Source: Nectonema munidae (lineage: Eukaryota; Nematomorpha; Nectonematoida; Nectonematidae). Taken from it: a DNA stretch of 64,000 nt. Made by a program: the position numbers and the translations under genes. Of the stretch, positions 48,830-58,868 are shown piece after piece (the first letter of the stretch is position 1; every line of letters begins with the position of its first letter). The notes beneath the pieces are model-generated. The model was not told where the DNA came from. It saw nothing but the letters and a program-made list of their open reading frames with translations, and searched no databases. The stretch spans positions 881,001 to 945,000 of the forward strand of contig JAUIRK010000928.1 of assembly GCA_030549495.1 (NCBI GenBank), read 5' to 3'.

Positions 48830-50365
48830 GGAGTGCTTCTCATGTTCTAATTCGTAATGTACTGATTGCCATGAAATTTGTAAAGATTTTATCAATATGT
48901 TCGAAGACTATTACAAGAAAGTCATTCAATCGGCTTGAAAATTATGTAGTGATCTTGGTAAAAAATTGAAAGAAGTTTGTGTTTTTAATTATAATCATCT
49001 TGATCAAAAACTTTTAAAACTCCATGATAAGAATGAATCTGAATGATTGCCTAAATGACGTACTTTTGAAATTGCAGCGTTGCAAAGTCTGAGTGAAAAT
49101 GTCTAACTCCGACTCCTAGTACTTACAAAAAGTCACCTCCAATTCCAAGTAATCAAACAAATCTGACGGCAAATAATTAAAAACTTATGCATTAGAGAGA
49201 ACGTCCAAAAGTCATGTAATAAAATCGTATTCTGATGTTGTACTGAAAAAGATAAACTCAAAATATCAATAATAAATCACCAACCATGCTCAAAAATATC
49301 TTTGTTTCATCTTGCAAGAAATGGTACTTCCTGAGCTCTTTTGAACCTAGCAAGAATCTGTTTGATTTTTGATTGATGGTAATTTGAGTATTTTTAGTCT
49401 CATTGCACAATCACTTGGCTCCAAGATTTATTTCCGCCCTTGACATTTTGGTTTACCGTTTAAACAAACTCTCTTCTGTTCACCCTTTCTGTTCTTTGTC
49501 TGCAAGAAACTTGGTTAGACGACCCTAATTTTTAAAATTTTCTCAGAATAATGTTTTTGGTTTCTTAAAATATTGAGTCAACATGGTGAACTTCATTTTT
49601 TTGTTCGTGAAAGTTATAAAATTCGTAAGTCCTGTTGTTTAGCTAAAGTTGGGAATATGCTTCTTTTTCACTTAACAAAAGTAACCATACGACTCTTATC
49701 AATAATTTAAACTTTCTGAGAATATTGAAATATTTTTAACTGATTTTTACTACTACCCTAACCCTAATTCAAACTTCATTGTTGAAGACTTTAAATAAAC
49801 TTAAGATTTTAATACAAAGATAACATTAAAATTTCCAACTTTTTGAATATTTTTTATAACTCAAATTTTTTTCCTTCTGTAACTCGCCCTTTTTCCAACA
49901 CTATTCTCGACAATATCTTCATCCTATCAATCATACAGGACCAAAATGTTTTTGTGATCGAAATACATACACATATACCTGACCATTCCCAATTCTAATG
50001 ACACTAAACTTTTTCTTTAATACTATGTCTTCTCATTCAAATAGAGTAGTTTATTTAATCACCTTCCTTTTTCTTGGTCTGATATGCGCCAATCATCTAA
50101 TGACGACCGTGAAATCTTAGTCAACCTCTTTTAAATCCCAGGAAATCTTTAAACAATAAATGCAAATACAAAATTAAGAAGTCGGATTGGATAACTGATG
50201 ATTCAATAGCTTTGATTTTTTATTATAAAAAAATAAAAAAATATTTGTATTTTTATTCAAAACTAAATTAGTGACAATAGCATGATAACGCTCAAACAAT
50301 TACGCAAAAAAATCTTGATTCTTTTCGTTCGAAATTAAACGTATGTGAATTCTTAAATTAGCTAT
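48830..50365 (+). mobile_element. LINE with APE-type endonuclease (5' part)
   Basis: A frame near 49490 encodes LSVLCLQETWLDDPNF, the QETW block of APE-type LINE endonucleases. Near 49980 another gives IHTHIPDHSQF, matching the catalytic PDHxP-type block, preceded by SNTILDNIFI. A basic KSDWITDDSIAL linker follows and the copy stops before the RT domain. Upstream, near 48835-48880, CFSCSN and CTDCHEIC suggest a zinc-finger ORF1 remnant. Stops and frameshifts abound. It is probably a CR1/Jockey-group element. Whether it is the same family as the RT fragment at 61316-63330 is untested. Confidence 0.6.
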
Positions 50366-50378
50366 AACAACGTAAGCT

Positions 50379-50451
50379 GTCGGCAGATGGCCTAGTGGTG
50401 GGAGCGTACGGTCTCGATCCAGATGGTCTGGGTTCAATTCCAGATAGTGAC
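50379..50451 (+). mobile_element. tRNA-like SINE head
   Basis: This 73-nt unit has a perfect A box (TGGCCTAGTGG) and a perfect B box (GGTTCAATTCC) at tRNA-like spacing. The T arm can pair CTGG with CCAG. The acceptor ends (GTCGGCA and TAGTGAC) pair at only the outer three positions, so it is more likely a SINE promoter than a working tRNA. GGCAGATGG near the start is mirrored by CCATCTGCC at 50460-50468. Confidence 0.55.
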
Positions 50452-51757
50452 TATGCTTACCATCTGCCAGATATCGAAGATTATTGTTTCCTTGGATGCG
50501 ATATCAAGAACTAATAAAAAGAATATTTGTCCACTATTAAATGAAATGAACGAGTCTAAAAGAAAAGAATTTTTTCAAGATTTTTTAACACAAAGAATAC
50601 TTACATTTTTGAAATATTCATTTGAGGACATTTGGACCATCAAGCAAGGGTATAAAAGCAAAAAAAGGAGTACCGACAAAAAAAGGCGTCAACAAAATTA
50701 TTATTCACTGCTATTGATATAAATGGAGAAGTTTATCATGAAATTCACAAAGGAAGTATTGATTATTATTATTATTATCAAAAATATTTGTGTTTTTTTA
50801 AACAAATTAATCCATATTCTTACATGACACGCCCTATATTGAACGAGATTTTTCTAAAGATCAATGCGAAGACAACTTTGAGAAAATTCTGAGAATCATT
50901 TGGTTGATTGCATCAAAACGAAATTACACAATCTTGGGTGCTTTGGTGAAGAAAAAAGAAATATGCAGTAAGCAAAGGAATATAGAAGATTTTCAATCTC
51001 AAAGTGAAAACAAGTTGTGATTTCAATAGTTAATAGATTGGTCATACCTTTAGTCATACATTATAAAAAATTTTAAGTACTTTTTTTTTTAGGAATTCGC
51101 GACTCTGTTTAATACACTTTATTTCATTGAGTAGAGCTAAATTAAAAAATTAAAATATAATCATCCTAAAATATTTCTTTTCACTCTACAGCTGATTTTG
51201 ACTTTCCCCAATTTCCATGATATAGTTGACAAGTGCTCAACCAATTTTTAAATGAGTGTAAAATTTTGGAAACGCATTGTCGCCGTTAGGATTAATGTAG
51301 AAGCATTAGTGAAGGTTAGGTTTAGTATTGCGCAATCGCACATACATACATACATTTTTTGACATTCTTGACACAAACTTTCCGATTTATTTGTATTAAT
51401 ACACGTCTGACACAAAAAACATCTAGACATTCCCTACTACATATTGATATTAGACACCCATACACTGAAATACTCAAATCTTAAAAATAGCAGCATAGCC
51501 TTTCTTTTAAATATTTTTAAATAATTGTTTTCCTCTTTTGATTCTTCCTCTAATCTAAGCGATGAAGCTTTTTTCCATCGAAGTTTTATATATTTAAAGG
51601 AAATGATTTTCCTTTTTTCAGAAAGTAGTGGTCCTCAAGAGGTTAACGTACTTTAAATTTGGAGTTCATTTGAAATTTTGTTCATCTTTACAGTTTGTTT
51701 TTGGGAAGCATGCGTTTGTCTTTTCTAATCATTTTCATATTGTCCGAGTTTATGTGA
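50452..51757. other. Intergenic DNA, possible SINE body at left
   Basis: The left 300 bases may be the body of the SINE that starts at 50379. The 99-codon frame there is Lys-rich without a known motif. A minus-strand frame at 51248-51430 has four Cys pairs (CFLCQTC, CQECQKMYVCMC), which suggests a decayed Cys-rich finger, possibly piggyBac-like, but it is too short to call. Confidence 0.35.
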
Positions 51758-51765
51758 GTATAAGC

Positions 51766-52079
51766 CAGTGGTTCCCAACATTTTTAACAAAAGGTCAAAT
51801 TAAGAAACAGCATTGCACTAGACGACCGTACCAAAAGCATAAAACCGGTTTTTATAAAAAGCATTTTTTAATTAACTCTCAAATATTATTCTAGCTACTT
51901 AAACTGAATCCAAATTACGGCATATATAGCATTAAATTAATAAATCAATACATTTTTGAAATTTAAACTGTTTTAATATGATATTGTTAGCGCATTTTTC
52001 CTGCAACTTTGCTATGTCGGCCGTAAAACTACCTGCAACTTTGCTATGTCGGCCTTAGGGCCGCAGTTGAGAAACGTGG
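51766..52079. mobile_element. hAT MITE
   Basis: The left end is CAGTGGTTCCCAAC and the complemented right end CCACGTTTCTCAAC. The flanks GTATAAGC (51758-51765) and GTATAAAC (52080-52087) form an 8-bp duplication with one change. GGCCGCAGTTGAGAA near the right end is a common hAT MITE block. The interior holds a 32-bp-spaced direct repeat of CCTGCAACTTTGCTATGTCG. Confidence 0.75.
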
Positions 52080-52857
52080 GTATAAACCGAAGCAAATTTA
52101 CAAAGAAAACATCAAATAAGTTTCTCTCTTTGCACGTGAAAATGGCTTTATTAAAAATCTTGTTAAGATAAACAATAGTAGATTATAACCAGTAAGTATA
52201 TTGAATTCATAAATTTCTTAAATATTCCTTCAAGAAAGAAATTTTGCCTCAAAACATAATTTCACTATGTTAGTGAAAATTTAGAATAAATTAGCATAGT
52301 ATAATTCAAAATAAGCTGTTTTACAAGTGTGTCTGTATATATTAGGCTTAAAGGGTTTAATCTGCATTCTCCCAATGAAACAACTTTCACTGGCATCAAG
52401 TCTCTGACTTTTCTGACATTCAAGTTTTAGTGCCTTTCTAAGTTTAGTGCCTTACTGACATTCAAGTTTTAGTGCCTTCATTGACTCTATAATCAAGAGA
52501 GCATGGCGCAAAAACATATTGTAGTTTCTCAATGCAACAATATATACAGATAGAAAACCATCAAAAATAAAAGTAGCATGTTTTGAATAAAAATATCCTT
52601 AAAAAGAAGGTAAAATTAAAAAAATGATATTATGTTGCTAATCTTCCTAAACTTGACTAGGAGATCCAGGTTATAAATACAAATTTTTATATGCTATTAG
52701 ACTGCCAAATTTTTGCCATAACTTCAGAAGGCAATCGATATTCATAACAAATTTTATTGCTATTTTCGAATCACACTTAATGATCAATATACTTTAAAGC
52801 ATTTAAATCCATTTGATCTATTAGCTTAGTTTTAATAAATAGTGAAGTGAATAAGCA

Positions 52858-53265
52858 AGCATTCTACTTCTGCATTTCAATATAGTAAACAGAATACTTT
52901 TTTAATAAAGTTTACTAAATCTTCATGTTCAATTTGATGAACTTATGTCCAATATTTTAAAGTATCTGTTTTTCTTCCCATTCAACAACTATATGAAGTT
53001 TTTCCCACTGAAAATCTGTTTTTGTTAAAACATTCTCAGTTGAATGTTTTCATTGAAAGACTCAATTTCAAGGTTTGTGTCGAACTATGAGGAAGGAAGT
53101 CTTGATCCTATATCGAACTTAAGCCCGAAGAGTATGTGACCGAATGCTGAAAATTAGTCTTAAATTATAATTTAATATTTTTCAAGATTAGGAAAACTTT
53201 AATGGTTTAATTTTAATGGCTAAAAGCAAAATAAAAATCGCTGAATTTAGCAACACTGATAATGA
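52858..53265. repeat. Dispersed repeat R1, copy 2 (site not occupied by the hAT element)
   Basis: Matches the two flanks of copy 1 (1965-2029 and 3231-3665) as one continuous sequence. At about 52901-52910, where copy 1 carries the hAT element between two GTGATAAC octamers, this copy has a single diverged TAATAAAG. It therefore represents the pre-insertion state. Just to the left (52407-52473), a 23-base TGACATTCAAGTTTTAGTGC-type block repeats twice. Confidence 0.6.
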
Positions 53266-53384
53266 TAGATAGGTGTTAGAAAATACATTGTAATGATATG
53301 AAAATTTGCTAAATTTTAAACAAAAATAAAATTGTTTCAAAAATGTAGTGATATTAAATTATAATCATTTCATGTCTTTTCTTA

Positions 53385-53458
53385 CGAGTTTACGCGATCC
53401 TTCTGCTAAAGCTCCGAGACCCCTTACGGAGTCGGGACGCACCGTTTGGGAGCCCTTG
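53385..53458 (-). mobile_element. hAT MITE terminal fragment
   Basis: Read in complement it runs CAAGGGCTCCCAAACGGTG, CGTCCCGACTCCG, TAAGGGGTCTCGGAGC. This is the well-known hAT MITE pattern of CAGxGGTTCCCAAAC followed by GTCGCGACCCC. Only one end is present. Confidence 0.5.
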
Positions 53459-55090
53459 GAATGAACCAATGGACAAGAGGAGAAAATACAGATCGAAGTA
53501 ACCCAAGTACAACCACACAAATACACACAGAAACTCACTTACACATGAAAATACAGAATACAGCAAGAGAATACAGTGAGGGTTCGGGAGTAATGGAAAT
53601 TTTAACTTATTCTTACTCATATTCCGGAGTAAATTTTTTTTTACAATGTTACACTTACTCTTACTCCAGTCTAAAAAATGTTGTCATTGTCTTAAGAATC
53701 AGCAAGCAAAATATAAGAGCTTAGTTACAATATCATAAATACTAATCAAATTTCAAGTAAATGTAAGTACACTGTTTTGAAGGAAATTATTTTTTTCAAA
53801 AAAAATTTCATATATATATCTTTATACATATAATACTAGTGCACGGCGTGAGGCCAACCAGCCTACACCCTCACGTTAGCACTTAGAAGCGGGAGAATAT
53901 TTTGTGGGGAGGGTTGGTAACAGCTTTCAATACAAAAATGCTGCCAAACGGATTGCCTACATGTAGGACGTGTGGGTTTCATCTTTATACTTGGGTCAGA
54001 GTAAATTTTGTGTGTACGGGTAGAGTGAGTGCTGTTCTCAGAAAATTTTGGTGAATGTGGTTTTATAAAATTGATAGCGGGCTAAACGAGTGTGAACAAA
54101 TTTGTTTGATACCTTCTTGCCTCAAAGACTTCAGTCTCGTTTGCAGGAAGTTATGGACGTCGCGGTCAAAGCCAAAAATTAGGCAATACCGCTGTTTTCG
54201 AGATTAAAGTATTTGGTTGAACACTTGTCAAGTATTAAACAAATTGAGGGAAAAAATTGAAAATCAAAATCAGCAGTAGACTACAGATTCACATTGAAAA
54301 CTAAAGTCTGAAGTAGTAGAAAAAAATCATCATGTTCTCTAAAAGAGCTTCAGAAAGGCAAATGAAATTTGTGATTGCTTACTCGAGATGTTCTCAGAAA
54401 ACTTGAGCTCAGAGTTGACTATATAGCTCACGGAAACTAAGTCATTTGTCTTTAACTATGCTATTATATTTGAATGACTGTTAAACTGATAAGCCTTACT
54501 TGGATTAATTTTTCGTTTTCTCTTCACCATCAGATTTTAAATTCAACTTTAAGTGTATTAAAAGACTTTGCTAATTAAAATCATAAATAATATTTTATTT
54601 GCCTTATTTTTATCTCTAATAAATAAATAAGTAAAATTTTGAAGTTTTTTGAAATATTTTTGGTCAATGAATATTTTTTTGTTCATTTTCTATTTAGTAC
54701 GTTATATAAGCAGAATGCAAATAAAATATCAAAAGAGTTTAAGATGCAGCCACAGCGGATTGAGATCCATTTTCTATATCAAGACTTGAGAACTAGTTTT
54801 CGGAAAGAATTTTCCATTTCGAATTTTATGAGATCAAGTTTTCTGTGCACTGAAACATACATATACACAACATAGATGCTACTAAGCCTTGGATATTACA
54901 CAGGACAAGGATTGTAAACACTTAAGCGCGTATGCACGCTTGCTTAGCTTATCTAATTAAAGCTACACTATACATAGGATAAAAATAAAATGTGGAGAAT
55001 ATACACAGATAAAAAAATTCTATCAAAAAAACTTATACGAATAAGTCATACTGAAACATAAGAATGCATCAACTCTCAAATTGAATATGA
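53459..55090. other. Intergenic DNA, nothing recognised
   Basis: A short (TA)n tract lies near 53812. The stretch 53836-54015 is less AT-rich and may be a degraded repeat. No gene-like frame or RNA was found. Confidence 0.4.
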
Positions 55091-55092
55091 AT

Positions 55093-55470
55093 AGCACGTA
55101 AAAATTTGATATACAATAGCATTAATTACACTGAGTGAAAAAACAGGAAACACATTTTTTTTAAAAATAGTTCCTTAAGATTTGTAACATTATGCCTGAA
55201 AATTTGCATAATTTTCTGAATATACACTATTGAATACAAAATACTATGTCAACAAAAGTACTTGGGACTGAGAAATGTAGCATTAGACAGCACGTAAAAA
55301 TTTGATATACAATAGCATGAATTACACTGAGTGAAAAAAAAAATATTTTTTTTAAATATTTCTTTAAGAATTCTGACACTACAATGTAGCATTTATCATT
55401 CAAAATTTGCATAAATTTGCAATAAAAATATATTATTGCACCTCATTAACACAAAAATCTTTAAAGTCAT
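55093..55470. repeat. Two-unit tandem duplication, about 195 bp
   Basis: CACGTAAAAATTTGATATAC followed by AATAGCAT and ATTACACTGAGTG occurs at 55093 and again about 196 bp on. Each is followed by a poly-A/T tract, ATTTGCATAA and an ATTG-CA-like end. The two units have diverged by substitutions and small indels. No coding potential. Confidence 0.65.
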
Positions 55471-56734
55471 CAATCTATAGACTCAAGATTTATCATCATT
55501 CTTCACGACAATATTTGCGTGAGAGAGAGTAAAGCACTTTTTAGTCAAATATGCGTAAAAAAGAATTAAAAAAAAATTTTTTTTTAACATTTCATCCAAA
55601 CGTATTACATATGATGTATTCTGAAAAATTGTATGATGAATTATGAGACTTGTATTCTGAAAGATGATCTTTTTCAACTATTTTTTTATGTTATATTTTC
55701 CCCATTGTAATAAGAGGACGCCAAAATCAATTTATATATACCGCAAAACTGGTGTATCATGCGACGCTTAACGGCACAATTTATAATCTAATTTTAAGGG
55801 ATCGCATAATACCAAGGTACAAATTTTGATATTTAAAAATTAAATAAGGCCTCTGAATATATTGATATTAATATTACCTTGAGGCCGAATTGCGTTGAGA
55901 GCGAATTATTCCTGAACCTCGCATATAACAAACCATGACTTGTATTAAATTTTATCCAAAAAAATGAACAAAGAGGAGGATGCTTGTATTTCCTTTCGAA
56001 AATAAGTCTTATTGAAAAAGGAACAAATTGTAGATTATCATTACGACTAAACGTTTTCACATGCGTTGTTGTTCACAAGGGGTGTTTAATCTTCTAAAAA
56101 AAATTAACCATGGCTTATATAGCAGGTAGATTGTATTTTATTTTTTTTTAAAATTGAGCATCTCTTGTCCGTATTTTCTATTGGATGCATGAAATTATTA
56201 AGATAATATTCACTAAAGTACCTTTAATACCCAATAGTAATCCATGAGGGAATAATTATTCAAAAAATGTTTTCTATCTTTCCTCCAATAAAGAAATTCG
56301 TATGATACACGAGAAGTAGGGTAAAATTGTGTTTTGGGTGAAAATTTTTATGGTTGTTTGATACAAGGACGCTGGGAGATAAACAACTATTATCACTACA
56401 ATAATCACGCAGATGAACTAGATTAAGAACCTTTGCTCTCACCATAGGCCATCTGCTGAAATTTGTCTTAACAAACTCCTCATAAATTGCCAGAAGAAAA
56501 GGTTCGGTTTTCATAATCATTTCTTCGTTTGGTGTCATTAAATACTATGATAATTATAAAAAAGATTCAACTTGAGTAGTGATATAAGGGTTTCCATATT
56601 GTTCAGAGAAATTTTTGATAAGACTACTTATGTTCTACATTTGGTTTTTTTGTATTTGTTTTCTTCATACACTTATTTCAAATTTTTATTGCGCAATCTT
56701 TTCTTGAATGCTTTGACTTTTACCTTTAACCTAT
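55471..56734. other. Intergenic DNA with one unassigned frame
   Basis: A 92-codon minus frame at 56260-56538 reads with protein-like composition (FLLAIYEEFVKTNFSRWPMV) but matches no family I know. It could be a repeat remnant or an isolated exon. Nothing else is supportable. Confidence 0.35.
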
Positions 56735-56902
56735 GGAGTACATTTTAATAGATTTTTCTCTATACCTGCTATGTACAATGTACATCCATGCTAACTAAAT
56801 TTCTATACCTTATAATGAAAGTTTTCCTATGTACACGTGTACATTGAATACGTGAATTAATACTCTGTCTTACACAACTTTTCGTATACTTGCTATGTAC
56901 AT

Positions 56903-58736
56903 TAGGGTGGTCCAGAACGGGGGGGGGGGGGGGGGGGGTAAAATTTCATAGTGCACTGATCCTTTCTCCACACCACTGATTGTTTTCGTGTTGCATTCTT
57001 CTCCTTGTGTGCAAAATTTCATCACAATACAATGATATTTAGAGGTCGCCCCACTTTTAATCTTTTCCTTTTTCTTCTTATTTTCATATGGCAACCAGTA
57101 ATCGTTCAAGCCCCGAGTGTTGGCTTCACGAGAAGCCTGTTGATTCCCTGTCATGTGCCCGACTTCCAAGAAAGCGGGATGTGCTGTCATTGTACCTGTT
57201 CCATCACGTCGTGGAAAAGAAGACCGTCATGGAAGGCCTGAACTTGGCATGTGGCAAGGTCCTCACCGTATGGGAGAGGGCCAGGATACCGACACAGCGG
57301 GTGGATGCTTGCGTCAGGAAACTTCGAGGAACCCACGACAAATACCAAGCGCTCAAAAAACACCGGACTCGTGAGCGAGAGTCGGACCGTGTCAAGGAGA
57401 AGATGTTCCTGGATGACCTTCAGGATCTCTTCAATGTTGCCACAAGCGATGCCCTCCAGACCATGACCAACGAAGAAGACAGGGAGTTCCTCAAGATGCA
57501 GTGTGAGGACGTCTTCTCGGGCAGCATTGCAGGGATCGACGCAAAGAAATCTGGAGTCGAGGCCAGGCGTGGGAAGAGAAATGAGCAAGAAGCTGCTCTC
57601 AAGCGGAGATACGACGAACGAGAGGTCAAAGTTCAAGGGGCCGCTGCTGCCTTCAGTTCCAGCTCCACATCGTCGGAGGAGTCACAGGCTGATGACGACT
57701 ACCGACCTTCAACTTCTGTCTGTACATCTGGTTCTCCTGCAAAGATCTGCCCTGGCTGATCCAACGAAGTATCCGCGCGAGGACTACTTCGAGTTCTTGC
57801 AGCTCGCAGCCCTGTTCCTCGGAGGGGGCACAACGACTCAACCATCGTTTCGTGCCCCTGGTGCCATCCACCACGCGAGGTGGATGTCAAAGGGCATCTA
57901 CTGTCTCAAAATGTTCCTGTTCCGACACCAGTTCAAGACAACGAAACGAGAGGAGCGGAATGTGACTGTCATGGCGCTGTTCATTGCCCTGGTGTATGTC
58001 CGCTTTTGGCACGAAGCTCCTCTGTCATCCCACGCCCCACACAACGACATCATGATGCTGACTGAACTCCAGAAGTACACAAACAAGATAAACGTAGCTG
58101 CAACCGCGAGCAATGCCCTCCAACGGCATCTCTGGTACTTGGCGGAAGACTTGGTCGGCTTTTCCCTGTTGGACGACCGGGTTCCAGACAAGATGAAGGC
58201 TGACTGCGTGACCCGGATGAAGACGGAAAATCCGATTGAAGATCACCCACGCCGGGCAAAAATCAAAGACACACGGCACATCCGCTTTAATGACTTCTTC
58301 ACCAAAAGGTCGTATCGTGTTTTTGACGTCCTGAAGAAAGGCGGAGCCCAGGAAGCGAAGCAGGGCTTCCTGCAGATGAATCCTTTGATTTGGAAGGGCG
58401 ACAAGCTGTACGAGGACTTTCAGGCCAGAGCCAAAAGCCTGAGAGTGGTGAACGACGCAGCTGAACGTTGAGTGGCCCTGGCAGAGGCGTACAATGCGAC
58501 GCTGACGAAGGATGAGGATCAGAAGCAATTCATCTTCCGTCTCGTTCACGAACACCGAATGGCCATTCCGACACCCTCAAAGACCAACCTGATGAAGAAA
58601 AAGTAAAAAATGGGGCGACCCCTAAATGATGAGATAGAGAGACGAAATTTTGCATGTAATTCGTTTTCATGAAGTGTAATAAAATTAGCCCTGTGGAGAG
58701 AAAGAATTAACATTTTCAGTTTTTTGGACCACCCTA
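56903..58736 (+). mobile_element. Element E1: GC-rich hAT-like transposon
   Basis: The ends TAGGGTGGTCCA and TGGACCACCCTA are perfect 12-bp inverted repeats. Both flanks carry ATGTACAT (56895-56902, 58737-58744), an 8-bp duplication of the hAT length. Because the octamer is palindromic, a 6-bp TGTACA duplication with TTAGGG ends fits equally well. Subterminal AGGTCGCCCCA and TGGGGCGACCCCT are also inverted. A run of about 20 G follows the left end. The interior is far richer in G+C than its surroundings. One decayed transposase fills most of it. Confidence 0.85.
57088..58604 (+). pseudogene. E1 transposase, catalytic core deleted
   Basis: The first frame (57088-57759) has an N-terminal helical region (RKRDVLSLYLFHHVVEKK, VWERARIPTQRVDACVRKL, DDLQDLFNVATSDALQTM). 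A second frame continues to 58471 with EDYFEFLQLAALFLGGG, GAIHHARWMSKGIYCLKMFL and SLRVVNDAAER, and after one in-frame TGA reaches about 58604. The frame changes near 57740. Only about 118 codons separate the N-terminal region from the ARW motif, against about 310 in the related E2 protein. The missing part is where E2 holds its FDG and SDTTA aspartates and its CxHH block. I infer an internal deletion of the RNase H core, with the frame change at the scar, so E1 would need another copy's enzyme to move. Confidence 0.7.
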
Positions 58737-58868
58737 ATGTACATCCATGTAAAGAAAATTTTCTATACACTTTAATAAATTTTTCTCTATACTTACTATG
58801 TACATCCATGTTATTTAAATTTCTCTATACTTGCTATGTAGATTCATCCCTATGCTTGCTATGTACAT

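Noticed and set aside
56260-56538. Minus-strand frame as a host exon
   Set aside because: Protein-like in part, but no family match, no neighbouring exons and no convincing splice sites.
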